This document shows positions 18,749 to 27,575 of a stretch of 64,000 bases of DNA, piece after piece. A program made the translations under genes and the position numbers. Below the pieces are notes generated by a model, which ran no database searches, had not been told where the DNA came from, and worked only from the letters and a program-made list of their open reading frames with translations. The DNA is from Kiloniella litopenaei (GTDB lineage Bacteria > Pseudomonadota > Alphaproteobacteria > Kiloniellales > Kiloniellaceae), in assembly GCF_000982415.1 (NCBI RefSeq), contig NZ_LANI01000009.1, positions 69,501 through 133,500 on the forward strand, read 5' to 3'. Numbering within the stretch: position 1 is the stretch's first letter; each line of letters begins with the position of its first letter.

Positions 18749-20053
18749 ATGTTAAAACGTACTCTTACTGCCATTGGTGCATTTTCGTGCCTGGCAACAA
18801 TCAGCGTGGCTCATGCTGCGACGGAAGTTCAATGGTGGCACGCTATGGGCGGTCGCCTGGGCGAAGTTGTTGACGAAATTGCCGTTAAATACAACGAAAG
18901 CCAAAGCGAATACAAGCTCGTACCAACCTACAAAGGTGGTTACGAAGACACAATGACAGCTGGTATCGCTGCATTCCGCGCCAAGCAACAGCCGCATATC
19001 CTTCAGATCTTTGATGCCGGTGCAGCAACTATCATTAACGCCAAAGGTGCGACTGTTCCTGTTGCCGATCTGTTGGCTGAACATGGCGACGGCTTCAACA
19101 AAGAAGACTACATCGCTGGTGTACGTAACTTCTATGCTGATTCCGATGGCAAGATGATCGGTATGCCGTTCAACTCTTCCACACCGCTTCTTTATTACAA
19201 CAAAGACGCTTTCAAAAAAGCTGGTATCGCTAATCCACCGAAGTCATGGGAAGAATTTGAAGAAATTGCACCCAAGCTGAAAGAAGCTGGCTACATTGCG
19301 CTTGCACAAAGCCACAGCCCGTGGATTTTTACTGAAAACTTCCACAGCCGCCACAACCTTCAGATGGCGACAGCTAACAACGGTTATGACAGTACAGATG
19401 TAAAAATCATGTACAACAACCCAGAACTGAAAATGCACTGGGGCAAAGTCAAAGAATGGTTGGACAAAGGCTGGTACGGTTATTATGGCCGCGCATGGGG
19501 TGACAACCAGGATGCCTTCATCCAGCAGAAAACAGCTATGTGGCTAGGTTCTTCAGGCTCTTTTGGTGGCCTGACAAAGAGTGCTGAATTTGAATTCGGC
19601 GGTTCTTTCTTGCCATACTGGAAATCAATCATTGATGAGCCTAAAGGTACCTTCATCGGTGGTGCTGCGCTATTCACAATGGCCGGTCACGACGACGAGG
19701 AATACAAAGGCGTTGCCGACTTCATGAAGTTCCTGACCAGCCCGGAAATGCAGTATTTTTGGCACAAGGAAACTGGTTATGTGCCAATCACAAATGCAGC
19801 TTATGATCTTGCAAAGAGTGATGGTTACTACAAAACAACACCAGACGCTGAAATCGGTATTCTTCAGCTGAACCAGCCTGGTGGCGACTGGACGAAAGGC
19901 TATCGCCTTGGTTATTACGTTCAGATCCGTGAAGTTCTCTACAAACATTACGATGATATTTTCGCAGGAAAAACATCTGTTGACGATGCTTTCGCTAAAA
20001 TCGAAGAAGAAAGCAACGATCTGCTAGAGCGCTTTAACGCGACCTATAACTAA
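18749..20053 (+). CDS. ugpB: sn-glycerol-3-phosphate ABC transporter, periplasmic binding protein
   Basis: 434 residues. A signal peptide ends at VAHA and the mature protein begins ATEVQWWHAMGGRLGEVVDEI, the signature of UgpB (family 1 solute-binding protein). It captures glycerol-3-phosphate or its diesters in the periplasm for UgpAEC. ATG 18749 is chosen because GGGAG sits at 18736-18740 and the sequence downstream is a proper signal peptide; an in-frame start 72 bases upstream has neither. It is the first gene of a ugpBAEC-deoR operon and is followed by a hairpin that could limit read-through. Confidence 0.93.
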   Translation: MLKRTLTAIGAFSCLATISVAHAATEVQWWHAMGGRLGEVVDEIAVKYNESQSEYKLVPTYKGGYEDTMTAGIAAFRAKQQPHILQIFDAGAATIINAKGATVPVADLLAEHGDGFNKEDYIAGVRNFYADSDGKMIGMPFNSSTPLLYYNKDAFKKAGIANPPKSWEEFEEIAPKLKEAGYIALAQSHSPWIFTENFHSRHNLQMATANNGYDSTDVKIMYNNPELKMHWGKVKEWLDKGWYGYYGRAWGDNQDAFIQQKTAMWLGSSGSFGGLTKSAEFEFGGSFLPYWKSIIDEPKGTFIGGAALFTMAGHDDEEYKGVADFMKFLTSPEMQYFWHKETGYVPITNAAYDLAKSDGYYKTTPDAEIGILQLNQPGGDWTKGYRLGYYVQIREVLYKHYDDIFAGKTSVDDAFAKIEEESNDLLERFNATYN

Positions 20054-20062
20054 GACTTGATT

Positions 20063-20099
20063 ATGAGCGGCGGTCACTATGATCGTCGCTCATAGTTTT
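20063..20099 (+). terminator. Hairpin between ugpB and ugpA (attenuator or mRNA stabiliser)
   Basis: A 13-bp stem (20063-20075 with 20081-20093, two G-U pairs) with loop ACTAT, followed by AGTTTTA. The T-run is short, so termination is probably partial. Such hairpins after the binding-protein gene commonly raise its expression over the membrane subunits. Confidence 0.65.
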
Positions 20100-20140
20100 A
20101 CGATGTTTACTATCGACGAATATGGAGCGCGCTTTCTGCT

Positions 20141-21019
20141 ATGAAACGAGTTCAATTTAGCCACAGCCCGATACCCTATCTGTTTATCGCTCCACAAATT
20201 ATTATCATTTGTATATTTTTCCTGTGGCCCGCTGCTCAGGCCATATACCAATCATTTTTGCTGGAAGATGCCTTTGGCCTTTCTTCACAGTTTGTCTGGT
20301 TCAAGAACTATAAAGACACCATCCTAAACGATGCCTGGCTTCAGTCCGCGGGTTTTACCCTTGTTTTTTCCTTTCTGGTGACGTTCCTCTCCCTTGCTCT
20401 TGCCATGTTGCTGGCCGTAAAGGCAAACGAAGCCATCCAAGGGGCTCGCACCTATAAAACATTGCTCATGTGGGCCTATGCCATCGCCCCACCAGTGGCC
20501 GGCTTGATGGGTAACCTGATGTTTAACCCCCTGATTGGTGATCTCTACTATTTCCTAAATGCCATGGGATGGGACTTTAACCATAAGCTTGATTCGTTTG
20601 ATGCAGGCTTTGTTGTTGTATTGATCGCGGTCTGGAAACAGGTCAGCGTGAACTTCATTTTCTTCTTGTCCGGTCTTCAGGGTATTCCAAAATCAGTGAT
20701 TGAAGCCGCGACAATTGATTGCAAAAGCAGTCTCCGCCGCTTCTGGACCATGACCTTCCCGCTTTTGGCCCCGACAACCTTCTTCCTTATAGTGATCAAC
20801 ATCACTTACGCCTTCTTTGAGACCTTTGGTATCATTGATACCACAACTGCGGGTGCTCCTGGTGGATCAACCAGCACCCTTGTTTATAAAGTTTATCTTG
20901 ATGGCTTTAGAGGCAGCGATCTTGGGGGGTCATCCGCTCAATCTGTTGTTCTGATGCTTATGGTACTGGCACTAACTGTTATCCAGTTCCGTTTCATTGA
21001 ACGCAAAATTCATTACTAG
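20141..21019 (+). CDS. ugpA: sn-glycerol-3-phosphate ABC transporter, permease A
   Basis: 292 residues, six predicted transmembrane helices. The first begins near residue 13 (PYLFIAPQIIIICIFFLWP), and the cytoplasmic EAA loop is at EAATIDCKSSLRRFWTMTFPLL (about residue 186), which docks on the ATPase. It is one half of the transmembrane channel of the Ugp importer, paired with UgpE. It lies 87 bp after ugpB, across the hairpin, and 11 bp before ugpE. The order B-A-E-C is the standard ugp order. Confidence 0.92.
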   Translation: MKRVQFSHSPIPYLFIAPQIIIICIFFLWPAAQAIYQSFLLEDAFGLSSQFVWFKNYKDTILNDAWLQSAGFTLVFSFLVTFLSLALAMLLAVKANEAIQGARTYKTLLMWAYAIAPPVAGLMGNLMFNPLIGDLYYFLNAMGWDFNHKLDSFDAGFVVVLIAVWKQVSVNFIFFLSGLQGIPKSVIEAATIDCKSSLRRFWTMTFPLLAPTTFFLIVINITYAFFETFGIIDTTTAGAPGGSTSTLVYKVYLDGFRGSDLGGSSAQSVVLMLMVLALTVIQFRFIERKIHY

Positions 21020-21030
21020 GAGGGATCAGA

Positions 21031-21885
21031 ATGTTGAAACTTAATTGGCATGCGATCTCGGGACATCTGATCCTTATCCTCGGTGCAATATTCATGACAG
21101 CCCCCGTTTGGGTTGCTTTTATGTCATCGACACATTCTGCAGAAACTCTTTTCAGAGAAGGTCTGCAGGCTTGGCCGGGCGGACACTTCTTTGAGAACTA
21201 CAACGAAGTTCTCTTTGTAGAAGGCGGCGTAATGAAACGTGTCACCGCTAGTATGATGCTTTGGAACAGCTTTATCCTTGGCATCGGTTTTGCGGTTGGG
21301 AAAGTCGTGATTTCAATGCTCGCGGCCTACGCCATTGTGTATTTCAGGTTTAGACTCGCAACACCGTTATTCTGGATCATATTCATGACCCTTCTCTTAC
21401 CACTAGAGGTCAGAATTATTCCATCCTATGAAGTTGTTGCCGGTATGGGATTACTGGATACCCACACGGGGTTGATCCTGCCGCTCATTGCCTCGGCTAC
21501 CGGAACATTCTATTTCCGACAATTTTATAAATCAGTTCCAGAAGAACTTCTTGAAGCAGCGCGCCTGGATGGTGCAAATGCCTGGCAGTTCTTTATCGAT
21601 ATTCTGGTTCCGATATCCAAAACTATGATCGCTGCGATCTTGATCATTATGTTTGTTGTTGGTTGGAACCAATATCTATGGCCCCTGATCATGACAACAA
21701 ATGAAGACAATTACACCTTGGTCATCGGCATCAAGCAGATTTATCAGGTATTGTCCGAGGGCGGCGAACTCCCCCAATTCCAAAAAGCATATGCCCTGAC
21801 CATTCTGGCCACCCTGCCCCCGGTAATCGTGGTGCTGGTATTCCAGAGCTGGTTTGTTAAAGGTTTGGTAGAAAGTGAAAAATAA
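21031..21885 (+). CDS. ugpE: sn-glycerol-3-phosphate ABC transporter, permease E
   Basis: 284 residues, six predicted transmembrane helices and the EAA loop EAARLDGANAWQFFIDILVP near residue 173. It forms the second half of the Ugp inner-membrane channel. A near-ideal Shine-Dalgarno AGGAGG precedes the ATG. Its TAA overlaps the ATG of ugpC by one base, which points to translational coupling. Confidence 0.93.
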   Translation: MLKLNWHAISGHLILILGAIFMTAPVWVAFMSSTHSAETLFREGLQAWPGGHFFENYNEVLFVEGGVMKRVTASMMLWNSFILGIGFAVGKVVISMLAAYAIVYFRFRLATPLFWIIFMTLLLPLEVRIIPSYEVVAGMGLLDTHTGLILPLIASATGTFYFRQFYKSVPEELLEAARLDGANAWQFFIDILVPISKTMIAAILIIMFVVGWNQYLWPLIMTTNEDNYTLVIGIKQIYQVLSEGGELPQFQKAYALTILATLPPVIVVLVFQSWFVKGLVESEK

Positions 21886-22961
21886 TGGCCGAAGTTAAGC
21901 TCACCAATGTTAATAAAGTTTACTCGAACGGTGCACACGCCGTCAGAGGCGTTAACATGGAAATTGCCGACGGTGAATTTATCGTATTCGTTGGCCCAAG
22001 TGGTTGTGGGAAATCAACACTGTTACGCATGATTGCCGGACTGGAAACCGTTACCGAAGGTGATCTTCACATTGACGAAAACCGGATCAATGATGTCTCC
22101 CCGGCGGAACGTAACGTCGCTATGGTTTTCCAGAACTATGCACTTTATCCCCATATGACCGTTCGCGGGAATATGTCTTATGGTTTGAAAAACCGTGGTG
22201 ATTCCAAAGAAGAAATCGAAAAGAAAGTCATTGCTGCGGCAAAGACACTCCACATCGAAGATTTTCTGGACAGACAGCCGAACCAGTTATCCGGTGGTCA
22301 GCGACAGCGTGTTGCGATGGGACGTGCAATTGTCAGAAACCCCAAAGTATTCCTGTTTGACGAACCGCTCAGTAACCTTGATGCAAAACTGCGTGTACAG
22401 ATGCGCATCGAGATCAAAAAGCTTCAACGTAAAATGGGCGTCACCAGTATCTACGTTACCCACGACCAGACAGAAGCCATGACACTGGCTGACCGTCTTG
22501 CGGTGATTAACAATGGTCAGATAGAGCAAATGGGTAAGCCTATTGAGCTCTATAAAGATCCCAAGACACTCTTTGTTGCCAGCTTTATCGGATCTCCCCA
22601 AGTGAACCTGATTTCAGTCCAGTATGACGGAAAACTTCTAAAGTCCGGTTCATTAGAGATCGGTGGATTTGACGGGCTGCCTATAGCCGAAGAGCTTGTA
22701 CTGGGCCTGCGCCCTGAACACCTTCGCATTGACGATCAGGGCAAATTGGCAATGAAGATTGACCTTGTGGAACAACACGGCGCTGATAACTTGGTCTACG
22801 GTACACTTGAAGGTGCTAAAAACGAGGATGGTGATGATCTTGAGCTCTGCTTACGCCTCAACCAGGATCAGGAACCAACAATCGGGGAAACCATCAAACT
22901 TGGCTACGATCACAGCAATGCACTTGTTTTCAACAAAGAAACAGGTAAACGTTTGATCTAA
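21885..22961 (+). CDS. ugpC: sn-glycerol-3-phosphate ABC transporter, ATP-binding protein
   Basis: 358 residues, typical of the MalK/UgpC group. Walker A is GPSGCGKST (about 37-45), the ABC signature LSGGQRQRVAMGRA (about 134-147) and Walker B VFLFDEPLSNLD (about 154-165). The C-terminal ~120 residues form the OB-fold regulatory domain (GLRPEHLRI). It hydrolyses ATP to drive uptake through UgpA/UgpE. The start codon overlaps the ugpE stop. No glycerophosphodiesterase (ugpQ) follows. Confidence 0.94.
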   Translation: MAEVKLTNVNKVYSNGAHAVRGVNMEIADGEFIVFVGPSGCGKSTLLRMIAGLETVTEGDLHIDENRINDVSPAERNVAMVFQNYALYPHMTVRGNMSYGLKNRGDSKEEIEKKVIAAAKTLHIEDFLDRQPNQLSGGQRQRVAMGRAIVRNPKVFLFDEPLSNLDAKLRVQMRIEIKKLQRKMGVTSIYVTHDQTEAMTLADRLAVINNGQIEQMGKPIELYKDPKTLFVASFIGSPQVNLISVQYDGKLLKSGSLEIGGFDGLPIAEELVLGLRPEHLRIDDQGKLAMKIDLVEQHGADNLVYGTLEGAKNEDGDDLELCLRLNQDQEPTIGETIKLGYDHSNALVFNKETGKRLI

Positions 22962-23009
22962 CCTCTTATTGGCCACAGATATCGGCGAAAAAACGGACAC
23001 CACCTAGTC

Positions 23010-23774
23010 ATGCGTCTGAGCGAGAGACAGAATCAAATACTGGAATGGACCAGCCGGGAAGATGCCCTTAGCATCGAAGACCTGTCCAACCATTTTCAGT
23101 TGAGTACTCAAACTATTCGCAAGGACATCAACGCCCTTTGTGAAACGGGATTACTCAGACGTGTGCATGGTGGTGTCTGTTTGCCTTCGGCCATTGAAAA
23201 CCTGTCTTTCAGCACAAGACAGGTGATGAATGCTAAAAATAAAGATGAGATAGCGCAAGCTGTGGCCGACCAAATACCGGACGGTTCAACAATTTTTCTA
23301 GGCATAGGAACAACTGTTGGCTCTGTCGCTAATGCCCTGCTCAAGTATAAAAACCTACGTGTGCTAACAAACAACCTCAAAGCTGCGGCTGTTCTGTGTA
23401 ACAACCAGAATATTGATACCCATGTTTCTGGTGGACGCCTAAGACATAGTGATCACGATCTGGTCGGCGTAGAAACAATTCGCTTCTTTTCATCGTTCAA
23501 AGCTGATTATGCCATCGTGGGAACCGGTGGGCTTGACCCAACTTACGGTATGCTGGATTTCAAACCGGATGAAGCACATGTAACACAATCTATTCTGGAA
23601 AATAGTCGCAAGAAAATTCTTGTTGCAGATAATACTAAATGGAACAGACCAGCAAACGTAAAGGTTGCCCCTTTTAAGGACCTGGATCTAATGGTGACGG
23701 ATCAGTTGCCAGACGATAATACGCGCGTGCAATTGGAACTATCAAAACTAAAAATAAAAGAATGTAGTGTATAA
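23010..23774 (+). CDS. DeoR/GlpR-family regulator at the end of the ugp operon
   Basis: 254 residues with the DeoR helix-turn-helix (ALSIEDLSNHFQLSTQTIRKDINALCETGLLRRVHGG) and the sensor domain (GIGTTVGSVANAL, then ADNTKWNRPANVK). It starts 48 bp after ugpC on the same strand, so it is probably part of the ugp transcript. A GlpR-like protein sensing glycerol-3-phosphate and controlling its uptake genes is the simplest reading. It is not closely similar to the DeoR protein at 14918, and its DNA target cannot be read here. Confidence 0.87.
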   Translation: MRLSERQNQILEWTSREDALSIEDLSNHFQLSTQTIRKDINALCETGLLRRVHGGVCLPSAIENLSFSTRQVMNAKNKDEIAQAVADQIPDGSTIFLGIGTTVGSVANALLKYKNLRVLTNNLKAAAVLCNNQNIDTHVSGGRLRHSDHDLVGVETIRFFSSFKADYAIVGTGGLDPTYGMLDFKPDEAHVTQSILENSRKKILVADNTKWNRPANVKVAPFKDLDLMVTDQLPDDNTRVQLELSKLKIKECSV

Positions 23775-23809
23775 TCCAATATAGTTTCCCCCCAGCCGAC
23801 TAGAGCGTT

Positions 23810-24583
23810 CTACATGACGGGGGGCGAGTCTTTTCCCAAGTGTCTGGTCCAAATTCCCTGAATAACACCCTTTGCTTTTAGCTTAAGAAACGTTGCGTTA
23901 AATTCTGTAATTAATCCCTGCCCATTCGGATGTTTTTTAGATATGACAAGGTGCTCTGTCGATGTTTTTAGCGGTACCTTTGATTCAGATATAATATCTT
24001 TTGCGTTATCTTTCCAAAGCTTATTCGCAGCAACCCAGGCAACAGACGGGCTAAGAACAACAAAGTCTGCACGCCCCGATGCCACCCCTTGCAAACAGTC
24101 CTCGACACTTTCAGCGCGGAACCGATTGATTTTTTTCGCCTTAATTAAATCTACAAGCTCAATTTCGGTCTTGTACCCCAACGGTTCACAGCCTGTCAGG
24201 CCGATCAAATCATTTGGTGAAGAATAATGATTTTGGCTTCCAGAGTTTTGGAAAACACTTAATTTCATGTGATGAACCGGATCGGAATAGAGGAATTTTT
24301 CTGCACGATCATCAGTATAAGCAAAAGGAAAGGTCGCATCACTGTTAAGGCGATCAACCCTTTTGAGCGCTCTATTCCACGGATAATAGCCCAAACTGAC
24401 GCGATACCCCATTTCGGAAAAAACAGTCGTAACGATTTCAGTGATAACTCCACCACTGGGGGAACTAGGACTTGCATAGGGGGCATAATCAAATCCTGTG
24501 ACTAACTTCACCTCTTTCGCAAAAGCTGTTATCGCACTGAAACAACTATGAAATAGCACAAATAAGAAGAGTAAAAATCTCAT
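23810..24583 (-). CDS. Periplasmic solute-binding protein, family 3-like
   Basis: 257 residues. A signal peptide (about 1-22, ending AFAKE) leads into KLVTGFDYAPYAS and later FPFAYTDDRAEKFLYSDP, typical of SBP_bac_3 domains (amino-acid-type binding proteins). No permease or ATPase gene is adjacent. Such orphan family 3 proteins are common in marine and aquatic proteobacteria and may act as sensors or have lost their partners. The ligand is unknown. It is convergent with the DeoR gene, with a 35-bp gap. Confidence 0.8.
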   Translation of the reverse strand: MRFLLFLFVLFHSCFSAITAFAKEVKLVTGFDYAPYASPSSPSGGVITEIVTTVFSEMGYRVSLGYYPWNRALKRVDRLNSDATFPFAYTDDRAEKFLYSDPVHHMKLSVFQNSGSQNHYSSPNDLIGLTGCEPLGYKTEIELVDLIKAKKINRFRAESVEDCLQGVASGRADFVVLSPSVAWVAANKLWKDNAKDIISESKVPLKTSTEHLVISKKHPNGQGLITEFNATFLKLKAKGVIQGIWTRHLGKDSPPVM

Positions 24584-24656
24584 CCAAAGCCCAATGACCT
24601 GTTTCGAGGTAACTTAATAATATTGGAAATAGGTAAAATTATATTAAAGATTCTAT

Positions 24657-24723
24657 AAAACGAAAAAGCCCCGAAACGAACAAACCCCCGAAAACGAAAA
24701 AGCCCCCGAAAACGAAAAAGCCC
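24657..24723. repeat. Four tandem 17-18-bp copies attached to a terminator
   Basis: The unit AAAACGAAAAAGCCCCCG recurs at 24657-24673, 24674-24690, 24691-24708 and 24709-24723, the last merging into the stem of the terminator at 24717-24744. Read on the minus strand, each unit is a GC-run followed by a T-run, like a repeated terminator tail. Confidence 0.85.
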
Positions 24724-24744
24724 TGACATTTCTGTCAGGGCTTT
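24717..24744 (-). terminator. Rho-independent terminator of the ArsR-SRPBCC-VOC operon
   Basis: A 12-bp perfect stem (AAAGCCCTGACA with TGTCAGGGCTTT) and a 4-base loop. On the minus strand the stem is followed by a T-run, 25 bp after the VOC stop codon. Confidence 0.9.
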
Positions 24745-24768
24745 GGGAAAACGTATTCTTGAACTGGA

Positions 24769-25122
24769 TCATGCCTCGACAAGCCCAACCCGACGGCCAT
24801 CCGGATCATTAAACAAACCAATCGTAGGGCCACCAGGAACATCCAGTGCCTCTAGAACAATCGTCCCCCCTTTTTCAACAACTTGTTTCAAGGTCTCTTC
24901 CACTGACGGTACTTCGACATAAAAGGTCAGATGCTCACCCGTATCGGCCATATCCTCGCCAATACCACCGTTAATACCCTTGTCATCGCTTTCGGTGTCA
25001 ACCATGCCATAGTTCATAGGATTATCTGCATCAATATCCCAGCCAAAGAGGTCTCCGTAAAAGGCCTGTGCCTTTTCAGCGTCCTCGGAAATAATTTCAA
25101 AATGTACAACGGGACATCCCAT
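24769..25122 (-). CDS. VOC-family (glyoxalase/bleomycin-resistance-like) protein
   Basis: 117 residues, a single vicinal-oxygen-chelate domain. MGCPVVHFEIISEDAEKAQAFYGDLFGW at the start and the final FNDPDGRRVGLVE are the two beta-alpha-beta modules' conserved ends. The possible metal ligands include H7 and the glutamate near the C-terminus. It is the third gene of an ArsR-SRPBCC-VOC operon (29-bp gap) and is followed by a strong terminator. The reaction is unknown; small VOC proteins of this kind are often of uncharacterised function. Confidence 0.87.
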   Translation of the reverse strand: MGCPVVHFEIISEDAEKAQAFYGDLFGWDIDADNPMNYGMVDTESDDKGINGGIGEDMADTGEHLTFYVEVPSVEETLKQVVEKGGTIVLEALDVPGGPTIGLFNDPDGRRVGLVEA

Positions 25123-25151
25123 TTATTTTATCCTTCTTGTCTTTTACGTGT

Positions 25152-25676
25152 TCAAAATATTTCAGGAACACCCAATAGTTCGTTTTTTCCCCCTGCGAGG
25201 ACTTCTTCGAGACAATCCCAAGAACTTTTCCACCCTTTACGATGTTGATCCCATTGCTCTGCATCAGCAAAAATCTTTTGGGAAAACTCCATCAAAGTTT
25301 TCTTACCTTCATCATGAAGCAGTATTGTCACTTCTGTTTCATGTCCGCGAATTCCATTCTCGTCGATCCAGGCCCAGGTAAAAACCAGCTTGGAAGGATC
25401 TTCGATTTCGGTGTATACACCGCCAACCTGATTAGAAGAACAATCTCCGTCCGTGTTTTCCAGTGTCGTTTTCCACTGGCCACCAACCCGTAAATCGATC
25501 TCACAAGCACGACAGTCACACCCCTTTGGCCCCCACCAGGTTTTGAAAATCTCTGGCCGGGTTAGGGCTTTGAAAACTGTTTCCCTTGGCGCAGCAAAGC
25601 GTCGTGTAATTTCCAACGTCAAATCAGAAGAAGAAATATTATCAGAAAAATTGCCTGTATTTTTATATTCAGCCAT
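25152..25676 (-). CDS. SRPBCC/AHSA1-domain protein
   Basis: 174 residues. LEITRRFAAPRETVFKALTRPEIFKTWWGPKGC and the C-terminal GWKSSWDCLEEVLA are hallmarks of the AHSA1 (START-like) family, a hydrophobic-pocket fold that may bind small lipophilic ligands. Its ATG directly abuts the stop of the ArsR gene (25677), a conserved arrangement in which both genes are translated together. The exact role is not known. It is wholly cytoplasmic, with no signal peptide. Confidence 0.88.
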   Translation of the reverse strand: MAEYKNTGNFSDNISSSDLTLEITRRFAAPRETVFKALTRPEIFKTWWGPKGCDCRACEIDLRVGGQWKTTLENTDGDCSSNQVGGVYTEIEDPSKLVFTWAWIDENGIRGHETEVTILLHDEGKKTLMEFSQKIFADAEQWDQHRKGWKSSWDCLEEVLAGGKNELLGVPEIF

Positions 25677-26009
25677 CTACTCTGCGTCCTCCTCAGCGAC
25701 TAACACCTTCAAGGTATCATCAAGCTGAGCAAAACTGCCTTCCCAAAAATGGCTGTAATGCTCTAGCCATTCAGAAGCCCCCTTCAAGGGTTTTTCCTGC
25801 AAAATACAACGACGTAACTGCCCATCCTTTTCCTTACGAATAAGCCCGGAACGTTCAAGTATTTTAAGGTGCTTTGTAATAGCCGGTGCAGACATTTCAA
25901 AGGGGGAAGCCAACTCCCCGACAGTTGCATCCCCCTTGGATAGCCTCAAAAGAATGGCTCGTCGTGTCGGATCAGACAGCGCAAAAAATGTATCGCTTAG
26001 ATTATCCAT
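25677..26009 (-). CDS. ArsR-family transcriptional regulator
   Basis: 110 residues. The winged helix-turn-helix (ATVGELASPFEMSAPAITKHLKILERSGLIRKEKDG, about residues 28-62) is typical of the ArsR branch that pairs with AHSA1 proteins. The usual metal-binding cysteines of ArsR/SmtB are missing, so it is unlikely to sense a metal. It is the first gene of the operon and probably autoregulates. Confidence 0.88.
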   Translation of the reverse strand: MDNLSDTFFALSDPTRRAILLRLSKGDATVGELASPFEMSAPAITKHLKILERSGLIRKEKDGQLRRCILQEKPLKGASEWLEHYSHFWEGSFAQLDDTLKVLVAEEDAE

Positions 26010-26095
26010 ACCATAACCAAAAAGAAAATTAACCCATTAGTTAAATATATCACTTATAAGCTAAGGTCAAATCATTCGCCCCATGCATAAACACC

Positions 26096-27472
26096 TTACA
26101 TCTGGAACTTAGTTGCTTGAGGTGCACTGTTGAGAAGCTCGACAACAGCGATTAGGGATTGCCTTAATAAAGTGTCATCAATATTTGTAAGATTAATCCG
26201 AACACCGGATGGTGCTGAGACAGGATCGACAGCAAAGATACTCGAAGGCGAAACCCTGACCCCACGCAACCCCAATGTCTCGGCAAACTCTTCGGCCTTC
26301 CACGTATCTCTCAACGGGATCCAAAGATGTGACGTTGCCTCGTTGAAACGGTATTCGATTTCTGACAGGCAATCAGCTGCTTGCTTGAGCAAGTTAGCGG
26401 TAATCACATTTCGTTGGGTTTCAAGCTCACACGCCGTACCATCCTTAATCCAGTGACACGCAACCTCTGCCATCAGGGGGGGAGCCATCCAACTGGTCGT
26501 CTGACTTGCCGCTAGGAACTGAGACAACAGCCCTTGCGGCGGCATAAGAGCACCCACCCTTAACCCCGGCGAAATAGTTTTGGATAAACTGCTGATATAC
26601 ACAGTTCGTTCCGGGTTAAAGGCTGCAATCGGCTTGAAATCGGACTTTAGACTGCGCGGATTTACGTCATCCTCGATAACAAAAAAACCGTATTGGTCTG
26701 CCATTTTTGCTATTTCAGCAATTCGCGCTTCAGACATTGTGGCTGTGGTTGGATTATGGGCAAAGGGCATACAATAGAGAGCTTTGACAGAATTTCTAAG
26801 GCAAGCTTGCTCGACAGATTGCGGTACCAGTCCGCCCTCGTCCAAAGCAACAGGAACCAGATTGATGCCAAAGAAGCGCGCGTAGTTCTTGATACCTGGA
26901 TAGGAAAGTTCCTCTACCAGCACAGTATCACCAGGAGATGTCAATGCCCCCAAGGCTGTGGTCAATGCCTGTTGAGCGCCGCCTGTAATAATCAGACGAC
27001 CAGGGTTCGCTGCAAATCCTCGTCCACCAAGCCATTCACACAAGACTTCACGGTGACGTAACAATCCCTGGCTCTGGCCATATTCAAGCATTCCATCAAG
27101 GTTGCTATCTTTGCCAATCTCGATCAACGAACGTCTTAGCTGTGCCTCTAGATTAATAAAGGGCGGCGTGTTACGGCTGAGGTCAACGGCCCCTGTTTCA
27201 TCCAACCCGTCCTGTTTATTTTGTTCATGATCCCTGTGGGAACGAACAAAGCTTCCACGTCCCGTTTGCTTGACAAGTAAACCCCGCTGTTCCGCAAGAT
27301 CATAGGCCCGTAATATAGTTCCCACAGTAACACCCAGTTCATCAGCAAGGTCACGCATGGGGGGAAGCTTCTCACCCTCGGCAAGTCGCCCCTGTTCAAT
27401 ATCGATCGCCAAACAATCAGTTATGGCGCGATAGACAGGCAGTTTAGAATCAAGATTTTGTGGAACCCACAT
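26096..27472 (-). CDS. MocR/PdxR-type regulator (GntR HTH fused to aminotransferase fold)
   Basis: 458 residues. Residues ~10-75 form a GntR winged helix (GEKLPPMRDLADELGVTVGTILRAYDLAEQRG). Residues ~120-440 form a fold-type I aminotransferase domain with the PLP-lysine in YISSLSKTISPGLRVG. MocR proteins use PLP as effector. It is divergent from pdxJ across 103 bp rich in ATTGTT/AACAAT palindromes, one of which overlaps its own start codon. This suggests it senses PLP and controls pdxJ, by analogy with PdxR and pdxST, and also represses itself. Confidence 0.9.
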   Translation of the reverse strand: MWVPQNLDSKLPVYRAITDCLAIDIEQGRLAEGEKLPPMRDLADELGVTVGTILRAYDLAEQRGLLVKQTGRGSFVRSHRDHEQNKQDGLDETGAVDLSRNTPPFINLEAQLRRSLIEIGKDSNLDGMLEYGQSQGLLRHREVLCEWLGGRGFAANPGRLIITGGAQQALTTALGALTSPGDTVLVEELSYPGIKNYARFFGINLVPVALDEGGLVPQSVEQACLRNSVKALYCMPFAHNPTTATMSEARIAEIAKMADQYGFFVIEDDVNPRSLKSDFKPIAAFNPERTVYISSLSKTISPGLRVGALMPPQGLLSQFLAASQTTSWMAPPLMAEVACHWIKDGTACELETQRNVITANLLKQAADCLSEIEYRFNEATSHLWIPLRDTWKAEEFAETLGLRGVRVSPSSIFAVDPVSAPSGVRINLTNIDDTLLRQSLIAVVELLNSAPQATKFQM

Positions 27473-27564
27473 TGTTACCCCAACAATGTTTTTGTTGACT
27501 AGAACAATAATAAGAACATTATTCTATGAAATACTACAACAATTTATATTGTTACCATAACAAT
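27471..27564. promoter_or_regulatory. Operator-like palindromes between the MocR gene and pdxJ
   Basis: Two near-identical 17-bp palindromes, ATTGTTACCCCAACAAT (27471-27487) and ATTGTTACCATAACAAT (27548-27564), are in direct orientation. Two related boxes lie between them: TTGTTGACTAGAACAA (27492-27507) and AACAATTTATATTGTT (27538-27553). The first covers the MocR start codon and the last is 11 bp before the pdxJ ATG. Multiple direct repeats of this size are typical of MocR binding regions. Confidence 0.7.
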
Positions 27565-27575
27565 ATGAGGAAATT

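Noticed and set aside
24657-24723. CRISPR-like repeat array
   Set aside because: Units are only 17-18 bp, without spacers, and merge into a terminator; no cas genes are present.
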